This document shows positions 15,830 to 23,165 of a stretch of DNA of 26,699 nucleotides, one piece after another. The DNA lies in the NCBI GenBank assembly GCA_003153335.1, contig PLYG01000565.1:31996-58694 (forward strand), written 5' to 3'. The DNA comes from Betaproteobacteria bacterium. Its GTDB lineage: Bacteria; Pseudomonadota; Gammaproteobacteria; Burkholderiales; Casimicrobiaceae. Each line of letters begins with the position of its first letter. The first letter of the stretch is position 1. The notes below the pieces were generated by a model that worked only from the letters and a program-made list of their open reading frames with translations, made no database searches and had not been told where the DNA came from. Both the position numbers and the translations under genes were made by a program.

Positions 15830-16193
15830 TGTGAAATTTCAACGTTGCCCTCGCAATGCCCTGCGGCCCAATTTAAGGGGTCCCGCGCGCCCGTCATCCA
15901 GCTTTGCCGAGCATCGCCCTCGGGACGATGGCGTTATGCAAGCGGCACGCGCCAGCTCGCTTGTTCGTTGCCGTGAGAGACCAAACGACCGATTCCGGAC
16001 CCATGTACACAAAAATCCACCGCCCGATAGCGTTCGGTACAGTGAGATTGTGATAAATAGTCAAAGGTCGGATGTAGCGTTCGTCATGCGCTCACGGTCG
16101 CCAAAGGGGCCTCCCGCAACGCATTGCTTGCCATCCTTCCCAAAGAGACCCGCCCGCACCGTCCAACATTCATAGTCACTTCAATTCTTTCCG
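15830..16193. other. Non-coding stretch inside the pilin array
   Basis: I see no convincing gene. An open frame at 15690-16175 has no ribosome site and reads as Arg/Pro/Ser-rich noise. A TAAATAG-like AT-rich spot near 16051-16060 could be a -10 box for the pilin gene at 16194 but has no clear -35 box. This probably is the debris of the broken pilin gene or an inserted piece. Confidence 0.5.
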
Positions 16194-16625
16194 ATGAAAA
16201 CCCCTAAGCGAGCCCTCGGTTTTACCCTCATCGAATTGCTGATCGCGGTCGTCATCTTGGCCATCGTCAGCAAGTTAGCATACGGCGCCTTTTCCGACAT
16301 CATCCGCCGCAGCAAGATGACCACGGCATTCGCCATTGCGGCAAGCTACGCCGACCTGATGGAACGGTACTACACGACCAACAACAAGTACGGGAGTCGC
16401 GCCTGTGGTGGCACCCTCCCTGCGTCCGTTGAGGACTTCAGCTTCAGTTGTGTCCTCGGCACGGGCGGCCAAACCTTCGTTGCTACAGCGACAGGTAGTG
16501 GGCCGGTGGACGGCTACGTCTACACCATCGACCAGATGGGCGCAAAGAAGACAACGAAATTCAACGGTGTGGCGCTATCAGACCCGGTGCCTACGTGTTG
16601 GTGGCAAGAGCAAGGCCAGTGCTGA
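16194..16625 (+). CDS. PilE-like type IV minor pilin with canonical Glu5
   Basis: The product has 143 residues. The leader MKTPKRALG precedes FTLIELLIAVVILAIVSKLA, giving cleavage at G|F and Glu at mature position 5. The alpha1 helix runs to SDIIRRSKM. The globular part has a Cys pair (RACGG and FSCVL) and the C-terminal ending CWWQEQGQC. The phrases FVATATGSGPVDGYVYTIDQ and KKTTKFNGVALSDPVPTC recur in the next gene, showing a recent paralogue. It is inserted in the inner membrane, processed by the prepilin peptidase PilD and assembled into a type IV pilus or related filament (family knowledge). No Shine-Dalgarno sequence is visible before the ATG, as for the other pilins here. Confidence 0.88.
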   Translation: MKTPKRALGFTLIELLIAVVILAIVSKLAYGAFSDIIRRSKMTTAFAIAASYADLMERYYTTNNKYGSRACGGTLPASVEDFSFSCVLGTGGQTFVATATGSGPVDGYVYTIDQMGAKKTTKFNGVALSDPVPTCWWQEQGQC

Positions 16626-16680
16626 TTGGCAACCGCAGACGGTGCATCAGCGTCATCCTCCATACCCAGCCCATCTACCT

Positions 16681-17112
16681 ATGAACATTTCGCGTCGCAA
16701 AAACGGATTCTCACTCGTCAGCCTGATGATTACCATTGTCATCATCGGCATCGTGGCCAAGCTCGGCTACTCGACCTTCACCGAACAAGTGCGTCGAGGC
16801 AAGATCGTCAATGGATTGAGCGCGTTGGTTAGCTACACGACCCGGCTGGAGGGTTACTACCTACGCTCAACGAGTTATGGAGGCACCGCCTGCAGCGCGG
16901 TTCTTCCCGCCGCCACTGACGGCTTCACCTTCGACTGTGTCGTCTCTGGGAATGGTCACGCTTTCACGGCCACCGCAACTGGAACAGGCAGCGTGGACGG
17001 TTTCGTGTACACCCTTGATCAGGTTGGCATCAAACGAACCTTCAAATTCATGGGCGTTGTGCTGCCCGACCCGGTCCCCACGTGCTGGTGGATCAAACAA
17101 GGCGCTTGCTGA
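16681..17112 (+). CDS. PilE-like minor pilin with Ser in place of Glu5
   Basis: The frame is open upstream inside the previous gene, but the ATG at 16681 gives a proper leader, MNISRRKNG|FSLVSLMITIVII. It yields 143 residues, the same length as its neighbour at 16194. Mature position 5 is Ser instead of the conserved Glu. The remainder parallels the neighbour (FDCVVSGNGHAFTATATGTG, DGFVYTLDQVGIKRTFKF, VVLPDPVPTC) and ends CWWIKQGAC. Pilins without Glu5 are known among tip-located pseudopilins such as GspK; a tip position here is inference. The spacer from the previous stop is 55 nt, with no clear ribosome site. Confidence 0.87.
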   Translation: MNISRRKNGFSLVSLMITIVIIGIVAKLGYSTFTEQVRRGKIVNGLSALVSYTTRLEGYYLRSTSYGGTACSAVLPAATDGFTFDCVVSGNGHAFTATATGTGSVDGFVYTLDQVGIKRTFKFMGVVLPDPVPTCWWIKQGAC

Positions 17113-17136
17113 AACAATATCGAGCACAGGCCCGCT

Positions 17137-17613
17137 TTGTCTGCCATCGAAGTTCCCGCATCAAGAGCGCCGATCCGCAATCCCGGCATCACGATGGTTG
17201 AACAGGTGGTTGCGGTGGTGTTCCTGATCATCAGCGTGAAGATGGTGTTCTTTGCGCACGCCAAACAGGTTCGGCAGGACGAGATCGAAGGCGCCCTGAC
17301 GGAGCTTTCAGCCTACGCGATACGAATGGAAGTCGCGCACAAGCGGTCTTCGAGTTACGGGACGGAGCAGTGCGGTTCGCATTTGCCAGCTCGCAGGAAG
17401 ACGTTTTCTTTCACCTGCGCGGTCACTCGACAGGGCACTGCCTTTACAGCCTACGCCAACGGTGTTGACGCCTTAAACGGATACGTTTCCACGGTGGACC
17501 AGAGCGGCCGGCGCAACACCCCGCGCTTCAGGGGCATTCCGCCGCCAGCACCGGCCCCGGACTGCTGGCTCGAACGACTCGACTCCTGCTATCGGACCAA
17601 CAAACTCATGTGA
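17137..17613 (+). CDS. Divergent PilE-like minor pilin
   Basis: The TTG at 17137, 24 nt after the preceding stop, gives 158 residues with a 17-residue leader ending NPG|ITMVEQVVAVVFLIISVK; Glu5 is kept. The alpha1 helix ends KQVRQDEIEGALTEL. The globular part retains the family pattern (EQCGSHLP, FTCAV, FTAYANG, GYVSTVDQSGRRNTPRF). It ends in a modified CWLERLDSC followed by eight extra residues. It is the most diverged member of the array and lacks the second Trp. No better start than the TTG is seen before the leader. The next gene is convergent and ends 12 nt downstream. Confidence 0.78.
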   Translation: MSAIEVPASRAPIRNPGITMVEQVVAVVFLIISVKMVFFAHAKQVRQDEIEGALTELSAYAIRMEVAHKRSSSYGTEQCGSHLPARRKTFSFTCAVTRQGTAFTAYANGVDALNGYVSTVDQSGRRNTPRFRGIPPPAPAPDCWLERLDSCYRTNKLM

Positions 17614-17625
17614 GTTTGCCCTTGC

Positions 17626-18168
17626 CTACTTGGCTTGGGCCGGCGCATTGCCCCGATTATTGCCCTGATTGTTGCCCTGATCGCGCTGCTCGGACTGCAT
17701 GACCTTCCCCATTGCCGCTGAGACGGCCTTGTGGAACACCCACGGTTCGGCGATCCCCTCGACCGGGGCCACCTCATTGCCAACCCCGCTGGCCTCCACC
17801 GTGCCGTAGTCCATGATCCGACCAGAGAAGGTCTGCCGAACGTTCACACCCTCGATACGATTGAGGTAGAGTTCATTCACGTTACGGCGGAAGAAACCGA
17901 TGCTGAAGATGACTCGACGGTTGGTCAGCACGATTCGGGTACCCTCGTACAGGATATAGAGTCGCAGTGCGAAGATCGCACACAGGCCGAGCAAGATTTC
18001 GGCAAAGACGAACGAGTGGTCAATGACCTCGTTGGCAAAGATCAGGTACAAGCCAAAGAACAGCGACACCGGAATCACCACCAGTGACGGTTGATACAGC
18101 CACAGGCTGAGGCGTGCCTCGCGAACCAGTTGCTCGTCGGGTCCAAGGTTAATCTTCGGGCCAATCAT
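17626..18168 (-). CDS. bPH2-domain membrane protein (YdbS/DUF304-like)
   Basis: The product has 180 residues. A short cytosolic N-terminus (with GPDEQLVREARLSLWLY) precedes two membrane helices at about 26-46 and 52-74. A bacterial pleckstrin-like domain follows at about 75-155, marked by GTRIVLTNRRVIFSIGFFRR, LNRIEGVNVRQ and DYGTVEASGVGN. The tail is Gln/Asn/Gly-rich. The ATG at 18168 has a very good ribosome site (aggaggg). It is last in a reverse-strand operon after the exported CxxC protein (25-nt gap) and the XRE-like regulator. Family members are membrane proteins of poorly defined role. The function in this operon is unknown. Confidence 0.85.
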   Translation of the reverse strand: MIGPKINLGPDEQLVREARLSLWLYQPSLVVIPVSLFFGLYLIFANEVIDHSFVFAEILLGLCAIFALRLYILYEGTRIVLTNRRVIFSIGFFRRNVNELYLNRIEGVNVRQTFSGRIMDYGTVEASGVGNEVAPVEGIAEPWVFHKAVSAAMGKVMQSEQRDQGNNQGNNRGNAPAQAK

Positions 18169-18193
18169 TTTCCCTCCTGAGGTTGCGGATTCA

Positions 18194-18658
18194 TTACTGG
18201 ATACAGCCGTGGTTTTCCATCAGGAAGCGGGCCTTCATCACGTATGCTCGCTTCTTGTCGCCGGGCAGCAGATTCGAAAAGCGACCGCGCGACTCGTTGC
18301 GTTCAGTGTCGGTGACGAACTTCACCATCTGCTGATAGCTTGGCGTCAAGATGATTTTCCGTTGCACGTCAACGGTGGGCTCGACTTTGCAGCTCGTTCG
18401 GTAGTCCTTCATGATGTACCCGAGTGCAATTCGGCAGTGGTAGCAGCCGGGGAGCACGGTCAGATAATCGTCAGTGTTGATCTTCTCGGCGTTGGCCTGC
18501 TCGACCGCAGCGCGCTTCGCTTCTTCGGATTTCCCTTCCCCGGTCACGGCATGGCTCAAAGACATCCCGAAGGTCATGGCGAGCGCGAAGACCACGAACC
18601 ATGCGGTCGAGCGCGTGGTGATGCCGGGGTGGGCGCTACGGTGTTTGCCCATACTCAT
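18194..18658 (-). CDS. Exported small protein with CxxC motif, unrecognised
   Basis: The product has 154 residues with a signal peptide (basic start, hydrophobic core about 18-35, SHA cleavage near residue 37). The mature part has four Cys: C72 and C75 in PGCYHCRIALGY, C90 and C152. These could form two disulfides; the CYHC is not followed by His, so it is not a c-type haem site. The ATG at 18658 has a strong ribosome site (aggagg). Its start overlaps the stop of the XRE-like gene as ATGA, so the two are translationally coupled. It would act in the periplasm. The family is not recognised. Confidence 0.8.
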   Translation of the reverse strand: MSMGKHRSAHPGITTRSTAWFVVFALAMTFGMSLSHAVTGEGKSEEAKRAAVEQANAEKINTDDYLTVLPGCYHCRIALGYIMKDYRTSCKVEPTVDVQRKIILTPSYQQMVKFVTDTERNESRGRFSNLLPGDKKRAYVMKARFLMENHGCIQ

Positions 18659-19107
18659 TGCATTCCTCCTGCCATCAATCGACGAGTCGTGTTCAGGCTC
18701 ATACGTTCGTAGAGCAACGTCATCAGCACTCGCGCATCATTGGGCCAGCGCGACCAGTCGGCATCGGTCGGCGCGAACGTGCTCCACTCGGGCTCGCAGC
18801 GCAATTTGGCGAGCGCCAAGCCCAGATGGTCGCCGAGACCCGCCTTCACCACGAAATCGCTCGGGGCAAAGTTGCCGGCCATGACGTAGCAGTGAATCAA
18901 TGGCACACCCAAGAAGTCCGCCAGCGCCACCATCCTTTCGCGGCGCATGGCAGCAAATTGCCGCACATCCTTGCACAAGGAGAGCAAGTGCACATAGCTG
19001 AATCCTAGCGTTGCCGCCGCCTTTTTCTTGGTTATACCCAGCTTCGCAATCCGCGCCAGCAACGCCCGAGCCAACGGTGACGGACTGCGTTTTTTCGGGT
19101 TGGTCAC
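18655..19107 (-). CDS. XRE-like helix-turn-helix regulator
   Basis: The product has 150 residues from a GTG start. Residues about 20-70 form a Cro/C1-type HTH: AKLGITKKKAAATLGFSYVH is the helix-turn-helix pair, and a third helix with ERMVALADFLGVPL follows, as in XRE domains. The C-terminal 80 residues (GLALAKLRCEPEWSTFAPTD) are not a domain I know. It heads a three-gene reverse-strand operon, diverging from the gene at 19292. An inverted repeat in the 184-nt divergent region is a candidate operator. It probably regulates one or both sides (inference). The GTG lacks a clear ribosome site; an ATG at 19114 is in another frame. Confidence 0.75.
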   Translation of the reverse strand: MTNPKKRSPSPLARALLARIAKLGITKKKAAATLGFSYVHLLSLCKDVRQFAAMRRERMVALADFLGVPLIHCYVMAGNFAPSDFVVKAGLGDHLGLALAKLRCEPEWSTFAPTDADWSRWPNDARVLMTLLYERMSLNTTRRLMAGGMQ

Positions 19108-19171
19108 GGCTCATTTGGTATCAATCGCACTACTCATTATTGCATGAATGCTCTGGCCGGTTGTGTTACGC

Positions 19172-19191
19172 AAACGAATTGCTGTTCGTTT
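19172..19191. promoter_or_regulatory. Inverted repeat in the divergent promoter region, candidate operator
   Basis: AAACGAA (19172-19178) and TTCGTTT (19185-19191) form a perfect 7-bp inverted repeat with a 6-nt spacer, size and spacing typical for a dimeric HTH regulator. A related ACGAAT occurs again at 19199-19204. It lies between the XRE-like gene and the OB/HD gene pair. Binding is not proven. Confidence 0.45.
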
Positions 19192-19291
19192 AAGTACGAC
19201 GAATGTAGGTAGTATTGGGGCGGGGAAGTGGGCCAATGGGCCAATGTCATCTTCGGCGTGCTGCGTCGAGGCTTTTTATCGGAGAGCACCA

Positions 19292-20338
19292 ATGCTTACC
19301 ATGGAAGCGCGCAAGCGCCGAGCGTCGTACGAGTACAGCAACCAGATGGTCAACGTCGGCTGGATCGCCGGCTGGCTCGAACGCACGTCCGACCGCCAGC
19401 GCATCATCGTCCACCAAGGATCGAAGGAAGAATTCGGCATTCCCATCGAGATCAAGACCGGGGAGTCGATGCGACCCGGCTACAAGGACGGATCGCCGAT
19501 CAAGGTCACCTGCCGCATCGCGGGACAGTTCAACCGTGACCGTGGCGAGCGCATCGCCGTGTTGCGGGCGCTCGACATCGACAACCCGACCGTGCTCGAT
19601 ATGCAGCCGTATGAGCGCCGCACCAGCAGCAGCAAGCAAAACGGTGCGAATGGCGCGGGCGAGGGCGGCGCCGAAGGCACCCGGATCATGGTGCCGGTGG
19701 CTGCCGACGGCAGCCGGATCGCCGTACCCAAGAAACACCGGGTACTGCTGCCGGACGGCATCAAAGCCAAACTCTCCGGCTCAGCCAACTTCTTCCGCGT
19801 TGCCGGTTACGTCGGCGGGGTGGCGGTGGAACCGGGCAAGCTGCGCGAAGATGGACGGCCGGGTGAACCCTGTCTCGTCATCATGCTGCAGCAGGACGAG
19901 AACCCGGATCATGCAATCCCGATCCGCTGCTATAACCGGCTCGCGGAAGCGATTGCCGACAAACTGCCCATCGGCATCCCGATCATCATCAATGACGGCG
20001 AGATCAAGATCAAGGTCGTGCCGACGGGCGAACCGGCCGGCGCCGATGGCATCGCGCCGTATTTCCAGTATCCGTACATCAAGGCCCGCGTGCCGAAGAT
20101 TGCCAGTCAGGACCACATCCTGAGTCAGCCGGCGTGGGCCGAATCGCTGCTCAAGACGCATCTGGCGGCGAAGGCGCGACGCGTGGTCCGCGTCAAGACC
20201 GACCATGCCGGTGCCGGCGTCGGGGCCGGCACCGGCCGGGCGGCAGCACCGGAGGAACCGGCGCCCGCGATAGTGCCCTCGGATGTGCCGGCAGGAAAGG
20301 TCACCAAACCAAGCCTGAGCGCGATAGCGCCGGAGTGA
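19292..20338 (+). CDS. Hypothetical protein, possibly two OB-fold (SSB-like) domains
   Basis: The frame opens at 19148, but the ATG at 19292 has a ribosome site (ggag at 19281) and gives 348 residues; ATG 19301 is also possible. Residues about 20-105 (NVGWIAGWLERTSDRQRIIV, ITCRIAGQF-like) and 168-245 (FFRVAGYVGGVAVEPG, IPIRCYNRLAEAIADKLPIG, IPIIINDGEIKI) each have the strand order of a single-strand-binding OB fold. An Ala/Gly-rich linker lies near 115-130 and the tail is low-complexity Pro/Ala. The fold assignment rests on pattern only. It precedes the HD-domain gene by 86 nt, across a strong hairpin, in the same direction. A role binding DNA beside a relaxase-like protein is an inference. 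Confidence 0.6.
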   Translation: MLTMEARKRRASYEYSNQMVNVGWIAGWLERTSDRQRIIVHQGSKEEFGIPIEIKTGESMRPGYKDGSPIKVTCRIAGQFNRDRGERIAVLRALDIDNPTVLDMQPYERRTSSSKQNGANGAGEGGAEGTRIMVPVAADGSRIAVPKKHRVLLPDGIKAKLSGSANFFRVAGYVGGVAVEPGKLREDGRPGEPCLVIMLQQDENPDHAIPIRCYNRLAEAIADKLPIGIPIIINDGEIKIKVVPTGEPAGADGIAPYFQYPYIKARVPKIASQDHILSQPAWAESLLKTHLAAKARRVVRVKTDHAGAGVGAGTGRAAAPEEPAPAIVPSDVPAGKVTKPSLSAIAPE

Positions 20339-20348
20339 CCAACCGGTC

Positions 20349-20389
20349 AACGACGCGGGGCCGGGGCGCGACCTCGGCCCCGCGTCGTT
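20349..20389 (+). terminator. Strong GC-rich hairpin between the OB-like and HD genes
   Basis: A 15-bp perfect stem runs 20349-20363 with 20375-20389 around an 11-nt loop, followed only by TTTC. It starts 11 nt after the stop. It is a terminator or attenuator controlling read-through into the HD-domain gene 36 nt downstream. Confidence 0.75.
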
Positions 20390-20424
20390 TCGGCCTTCCA
20401 AACACGCGCTAAGCCGTTTCCCTC

Positions 20425-22524
20425 ATGCAGAATCCACTCCTCAGTTCCGGCCTGATTGTTTTCCTCTTTTGGTGGGGGCTGCTAGCCTATTTCGGGGCAG
20501 CTGACGACTATTCCTTCGACGAGCTGGCTTACAACGCAATCATGGTTGCTGTCGGGGCGAGCATTGGAATGTTCGTCACGTGGGCCCACATGTGGCTGAA
20601 TCGGATTGCCGTCAAGCAGCGGATGGAGCCGAAGAGCAAGCGAGGCTTGGTCATCAACATGGGTTTGCTGCCGGCGCTGATGCCAGAGCCGAAACGCGGG
20701 ACGCATCTTCCGAACTTGCACAAGCTCAAGTTTCCACCGGGTACCGATCTTGACTTTCTGGATCGGTGGCGCGAGCGTTACCGCACCAGTCATCCCGCCC
20801 ACGTGGCGCTGCTCAATGCAATCCTGAAGGTGCTGATGGCCGATCCCACGATTCCCGGCTCGCACTTGAAGGGCGGCCACGGCGGCCGTACGTTATTGGA
20901 GCACGCGCTACTGGCGGCCAACCAGATGGAGATTCAAGCCGCCGGGTGGCAATGGGATGGCAACCGGGGTAAGAGCACCAAGACGTTGCTGATCCCCATG
21001 CGCAATCCGCAATACAGATTCCAGCCTGACGACCCTTTGGTGATGATTATCGGCCTCGCGCACGACATCGGGAAGCTGGAGAGTTACATCTTTGACAGCG
21101 CCTGCCGGGTTGTCGGCAGCAAACACGAACACGACATTGTCGGCGCCCATATGCTCGGCCGCCTGCCTGAATTGTGGGCCCTGCCTGACATCGACCGCGA
21201 GGTCCTGCTGCTATCGGTGGGGCACTATCACCACGTGCGTGACATGCCCATGGACGAGGACAACAAGCCGCGTGACGACCGGCTGATGTGCGTCACGGAA
21301 CTGCTCATCCACGTCGATTCCGTGACCTCGAAGCTCGAAGAAGGGAAGAGCAGGGAGGACGCTGAACGGGCAGCGGCCGAAGTCCCCAGCGAGGGCAAAC
21401 AGGATACGTTGATGACCGCCTTCGCCGACATCGTGGCGGAGGGGGATCGCATCAACGGCAACGACAAGGACTACCGTGTCGGCCAAAAACTGACCCTCGA
21501 TGGACGGCCCTACCTGTTCTTCCACGAGGCTTCGCTCATGAAGGAAATTGCTGAACGGACCGGGTTTGACGCCATGGCGATGATGGGCCACGGGCAATTC
21601 CGGCTCAGTCGCGATCTGTTGCTGGCGCTGGACGAAAAGGATGTGCTCTACAAGACCCACGCCGGGAAAGAGTACGGTGCGCTGAGCGCCCAGTGGAAAG
21701 TGGAGTTCCGCAAGAAGAACGGCGAATTCTTGGCCGAGTGGGCTTCGACGATCATCGTGCGCATCACCGACACCTTCCTTCCCGCCATGCTCAACATGGA
21801 CGATGCGGACGTAATACCGCTGATCAAACGGCCGCTCTTCGGTGAGCAGCGCGCGAAGCGCGGGAATACCGGCGCCGCCCTTGACTCCTTTGCCGAGATG
21901 GACCCGGCCGATGTGCAAGCGGCGGCAACTCTCCAGCCCGGTACTCCCAAGAAGCCGAAGCTGTCGCTCGTTCTAGGCGGGACTGGCGCCGAGGCGGCGG
22001 CGGACGCAGCGGCAGTGCCGTCGGCGGCAGACGCGCCAGCGGATCAAGCGCCCGACCCTTTTGCGGACGAATCCGCACGCGACACCGGGGACACGGCGAC
22101 CCCAAAGCCCACAGCAGCGCCTGCTCTGTCAGACCTTGAGCGCGCGGAGAGCTATCGCGCCATGACCATCGAAATGGCTACTGTAATTGCCAAACGGATT
22201 GACGCCGGGCGGCAGCAGAAGATTGCCAAGCATCCCACGGAGGAAGGCATCACGGTGGTTCGAGCCAGCAATGCGACCCCGGCGAATCCGGACTTTAGCT
22301 GGGAAACCGCCTTGCCCGCCATTGCGGCCGGTTTTGTGCCGGGCCTGCGCTATGTGGAGGAGAGCGTGGACGGGGCGACCGTCGTATTCCTGCTCTTCAA
22401 CGTCAAGGTCCTGCTGGCTGGTGACGGCACTGGCACCGAACGGGCGCTGGCAAAGACCGGCGAAATGCCGGAGCTGGACCGCCACGCCGGCGACGACCAC
22501 GACTCGCCGGACGATCCTTTCTAG
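20425..22524 (+). CDS. Membrane-anchored HD-domain protein, distantly MobH/TraI relaxase-like
   Basis: The product has 699 residues. Two N-terminal membrane helices lie at about 8-24 and 36-57. An HD domain follows at about 145-300: GGHGGRTLLEHALLAANQM (H152, H160), the HD pair H213-D214 in GLAHDIGKLESY, KHEHDIVGAHML (H234, H236, H242), GHYHHVRDMP (H267, H269, H270) and D298. This is a full metal-binding set. The LLEH...HDIGK...HH layout recalls the HD fold of MobH (TraI_2) relaxases of integrative elements, but those usually lack membrane anchors, so a nuclease or phosphohydrolase of another branch is equally possible. Residues about 345-470 look like a winged-helix-type middle domain. An Ala/Pro/Asp linker (510-570) and a small C-terminal domain end the protein. 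No ribosome site is clear; translation may depend on the upstream gene. Confidence 0.72.
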   Translation: MQNPLLSSGLIVFLFWWGLLAYFGAADDYSFDELAYNAIMVAVGASIGMFVTWAHMWLNRIAVKQRMEPKSKRGLVINMGLLPALMPEPKRGTHLPNLHKLKFPPGTDLDFLDRWRERYRTSHPAHVALLNAILKVLMADPTIPGSHLKGGHGGRTLLEHALLAANQMEIQAAGWQWDGNRGKSTKTLLIPMRNPQYRFQPDDPLVMIIGLAHDIGKLESYIFDSACRVVGSKHEHDIVGAHMLGRLPELWALPDIDREVLLLSVGHYHHVRDMPMDEDNKPRDDRLMCVTELLIHVDSVTSKLEEGKSREDAERAAAEVPSEGKQDTLMTAFADIVAEGDRINGNDKDYRVGQKLTLDGRPYLFFHEASLMKEIAERTGFDAMAMMGHGQFRLSRDLLLALDEKDVLYKTHAGKEYGALSAQWKVEFRKKNGEFLAEWASTIIVRITDTFLPAMLNMDDADVIPLIKRPLFGEQRAKRGNTGAALDSFAEMDPADVQAAATLQPGTPKKPKLSLVLGGTGAEAAADAAAVPSAADAPADQAPDPFADESARDTGDTATPKPTAAPALSDLERAESYRAMTIEMATVIAKRIDAGRQQKIAKHPTEEGITVVRASNATPANPDFSWETALPAIAAGFVPGLRYVEESVDGATVVFLLFNVKVLLAGDGTGTERALAKTGEMPELDRHAGDDHDSPDDPF

Positions 22525-22600
22525 CCCGTGCCGGCGCCAACGGCGCCAAAGCACCCGAACCGTCTTACGTTCACTCTCAGGGCATTACCAGAACAAGGCC

Positions 22601-22628
22601 AATCGAGCATCCTGCTCGATTCCTTTTT
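22601..22628 (+). terminator. Terminator-like hairpin after the HD gene
   Basis: AATCGAGCA (22601-22609) pairs with TGCTCGATT (22613-22621) around TCC and is followed by CCTTTTT. It is 77 nt after the HD stop codon and just before the ribosome site of the next operon, so it separates the two transcription units or acts as an attenuator. Confidence 0.75.
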
Positions 22629-22641
22629 CTGGAGATTTTCC

Positions 22642-22884
22642 ATGACTACTGCAGCAGCAACTGAAAAACTGACGGTCAAGGTCGGACTCTCGACCCTCGA
22701 CCGAAAAATGACCCGTGCGCAAGCACAACGGTACGGTGAACGCAACATGCCCCGCGATCTGAAGCGCGCGGGATTCAAGACCGTCGTCTGCCGCACCGAT
22801 CCCGAAATCCACGGCGGCGTCTGGTTGCGCATCAACTACGGAACCTGCCCGTTCCCGGCCCTGAAGTCGGCGTCGCAATCGTGA
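22642..22884 (+). CDS. Small hypothetical protein, first of seven in an operon
   Basis: The frame runs from 22528, but the ATG at 22642 follows a ribosome site (tctggagatt) and gives 80 residues. The protein is basic: MTRAQAQRYGERNMPRDLKR then AGFKTVVCRTDP and WLRINYGTCPFP, with two Cys. It ends by overlapping the next start as GTGA. No family is recognised. The basic charge would fit nucleic-acid binding, but nothing specific supports that. Confidence 0.75.
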   Translation: MTTAAATEKLTVKVGLSTLDRKMTRAQAQRYGERNMPRDLKRAGFKTVVCRTDPEIHGGVWLRINYGTCPFPALKSASQS

Positions 22885-23165
22885 GCCCTCCAACTCAGGC
22901 GCCTGCAACCGGCGACGTAAAGGGCTATGTCGTATACGTGGATCAACGGTGTCAACGAACCGGTCCAAGCCACGCGGTATCGGCTCACCAGAACCACGGT
23001 CGGGATCACGACGCAAAACCGGTGTTGCTCTGCGGTGCCGACTCGTCCAGCCTCAACTGGACTCTGCACCTGTCGCCGCCCACCGTGTTGTGCCAACGCT
23101 GCGCACGACGCTCCTCTCCCTTACGTTCCCTCGCAACCTCTCTTCTCAGGACAATAACCTCATGA
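22881..23165 (+). CDS. Small Cys/His-containing hypothetical protein
   Basis: The GTG at 22881 overlaps the previous stop (GTGA) and the stop TGA overlaps the next start (ATGA). These double 4-bp overlaps strongly suggest a real, translationally coupled gene of 94 residues. It contains HAVSAHQNHGRDHD followed by LLCGADSS and, 26 residues after that Cys, LCQRCARR. A Cys/His metal site is possible. The Arg/Ser/Leu-rich tail is low in character, so its end could be a shadow. A competing frame at 22927-23157 lacks such overlaps. Confidence 0.6.
   Translation: MSPPTQAPATGDVKGYVVYVDQRCQRTGPSHAVSAHQNHGRDHDAKPVLLCGADSSSLNWTLHLSPPTVLCQRCARRSSPLRSLATSLLRTITS

Noticed and set aside
15690..16175. 161-codon forward frame between pilin genes
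   Set aside because: No ribosome site, Arg/Pro/Ser-rich reading and no resemblance to any family; more likely debris of a broken pilin.
22927..23157. 76-codon forward frame overlapping 22881-23165
   Set aside because: The alternative frame at 22881 has start/stop overlaps on both sides, and this one becomes Cys/Pro/Arg noise after 40 codons.
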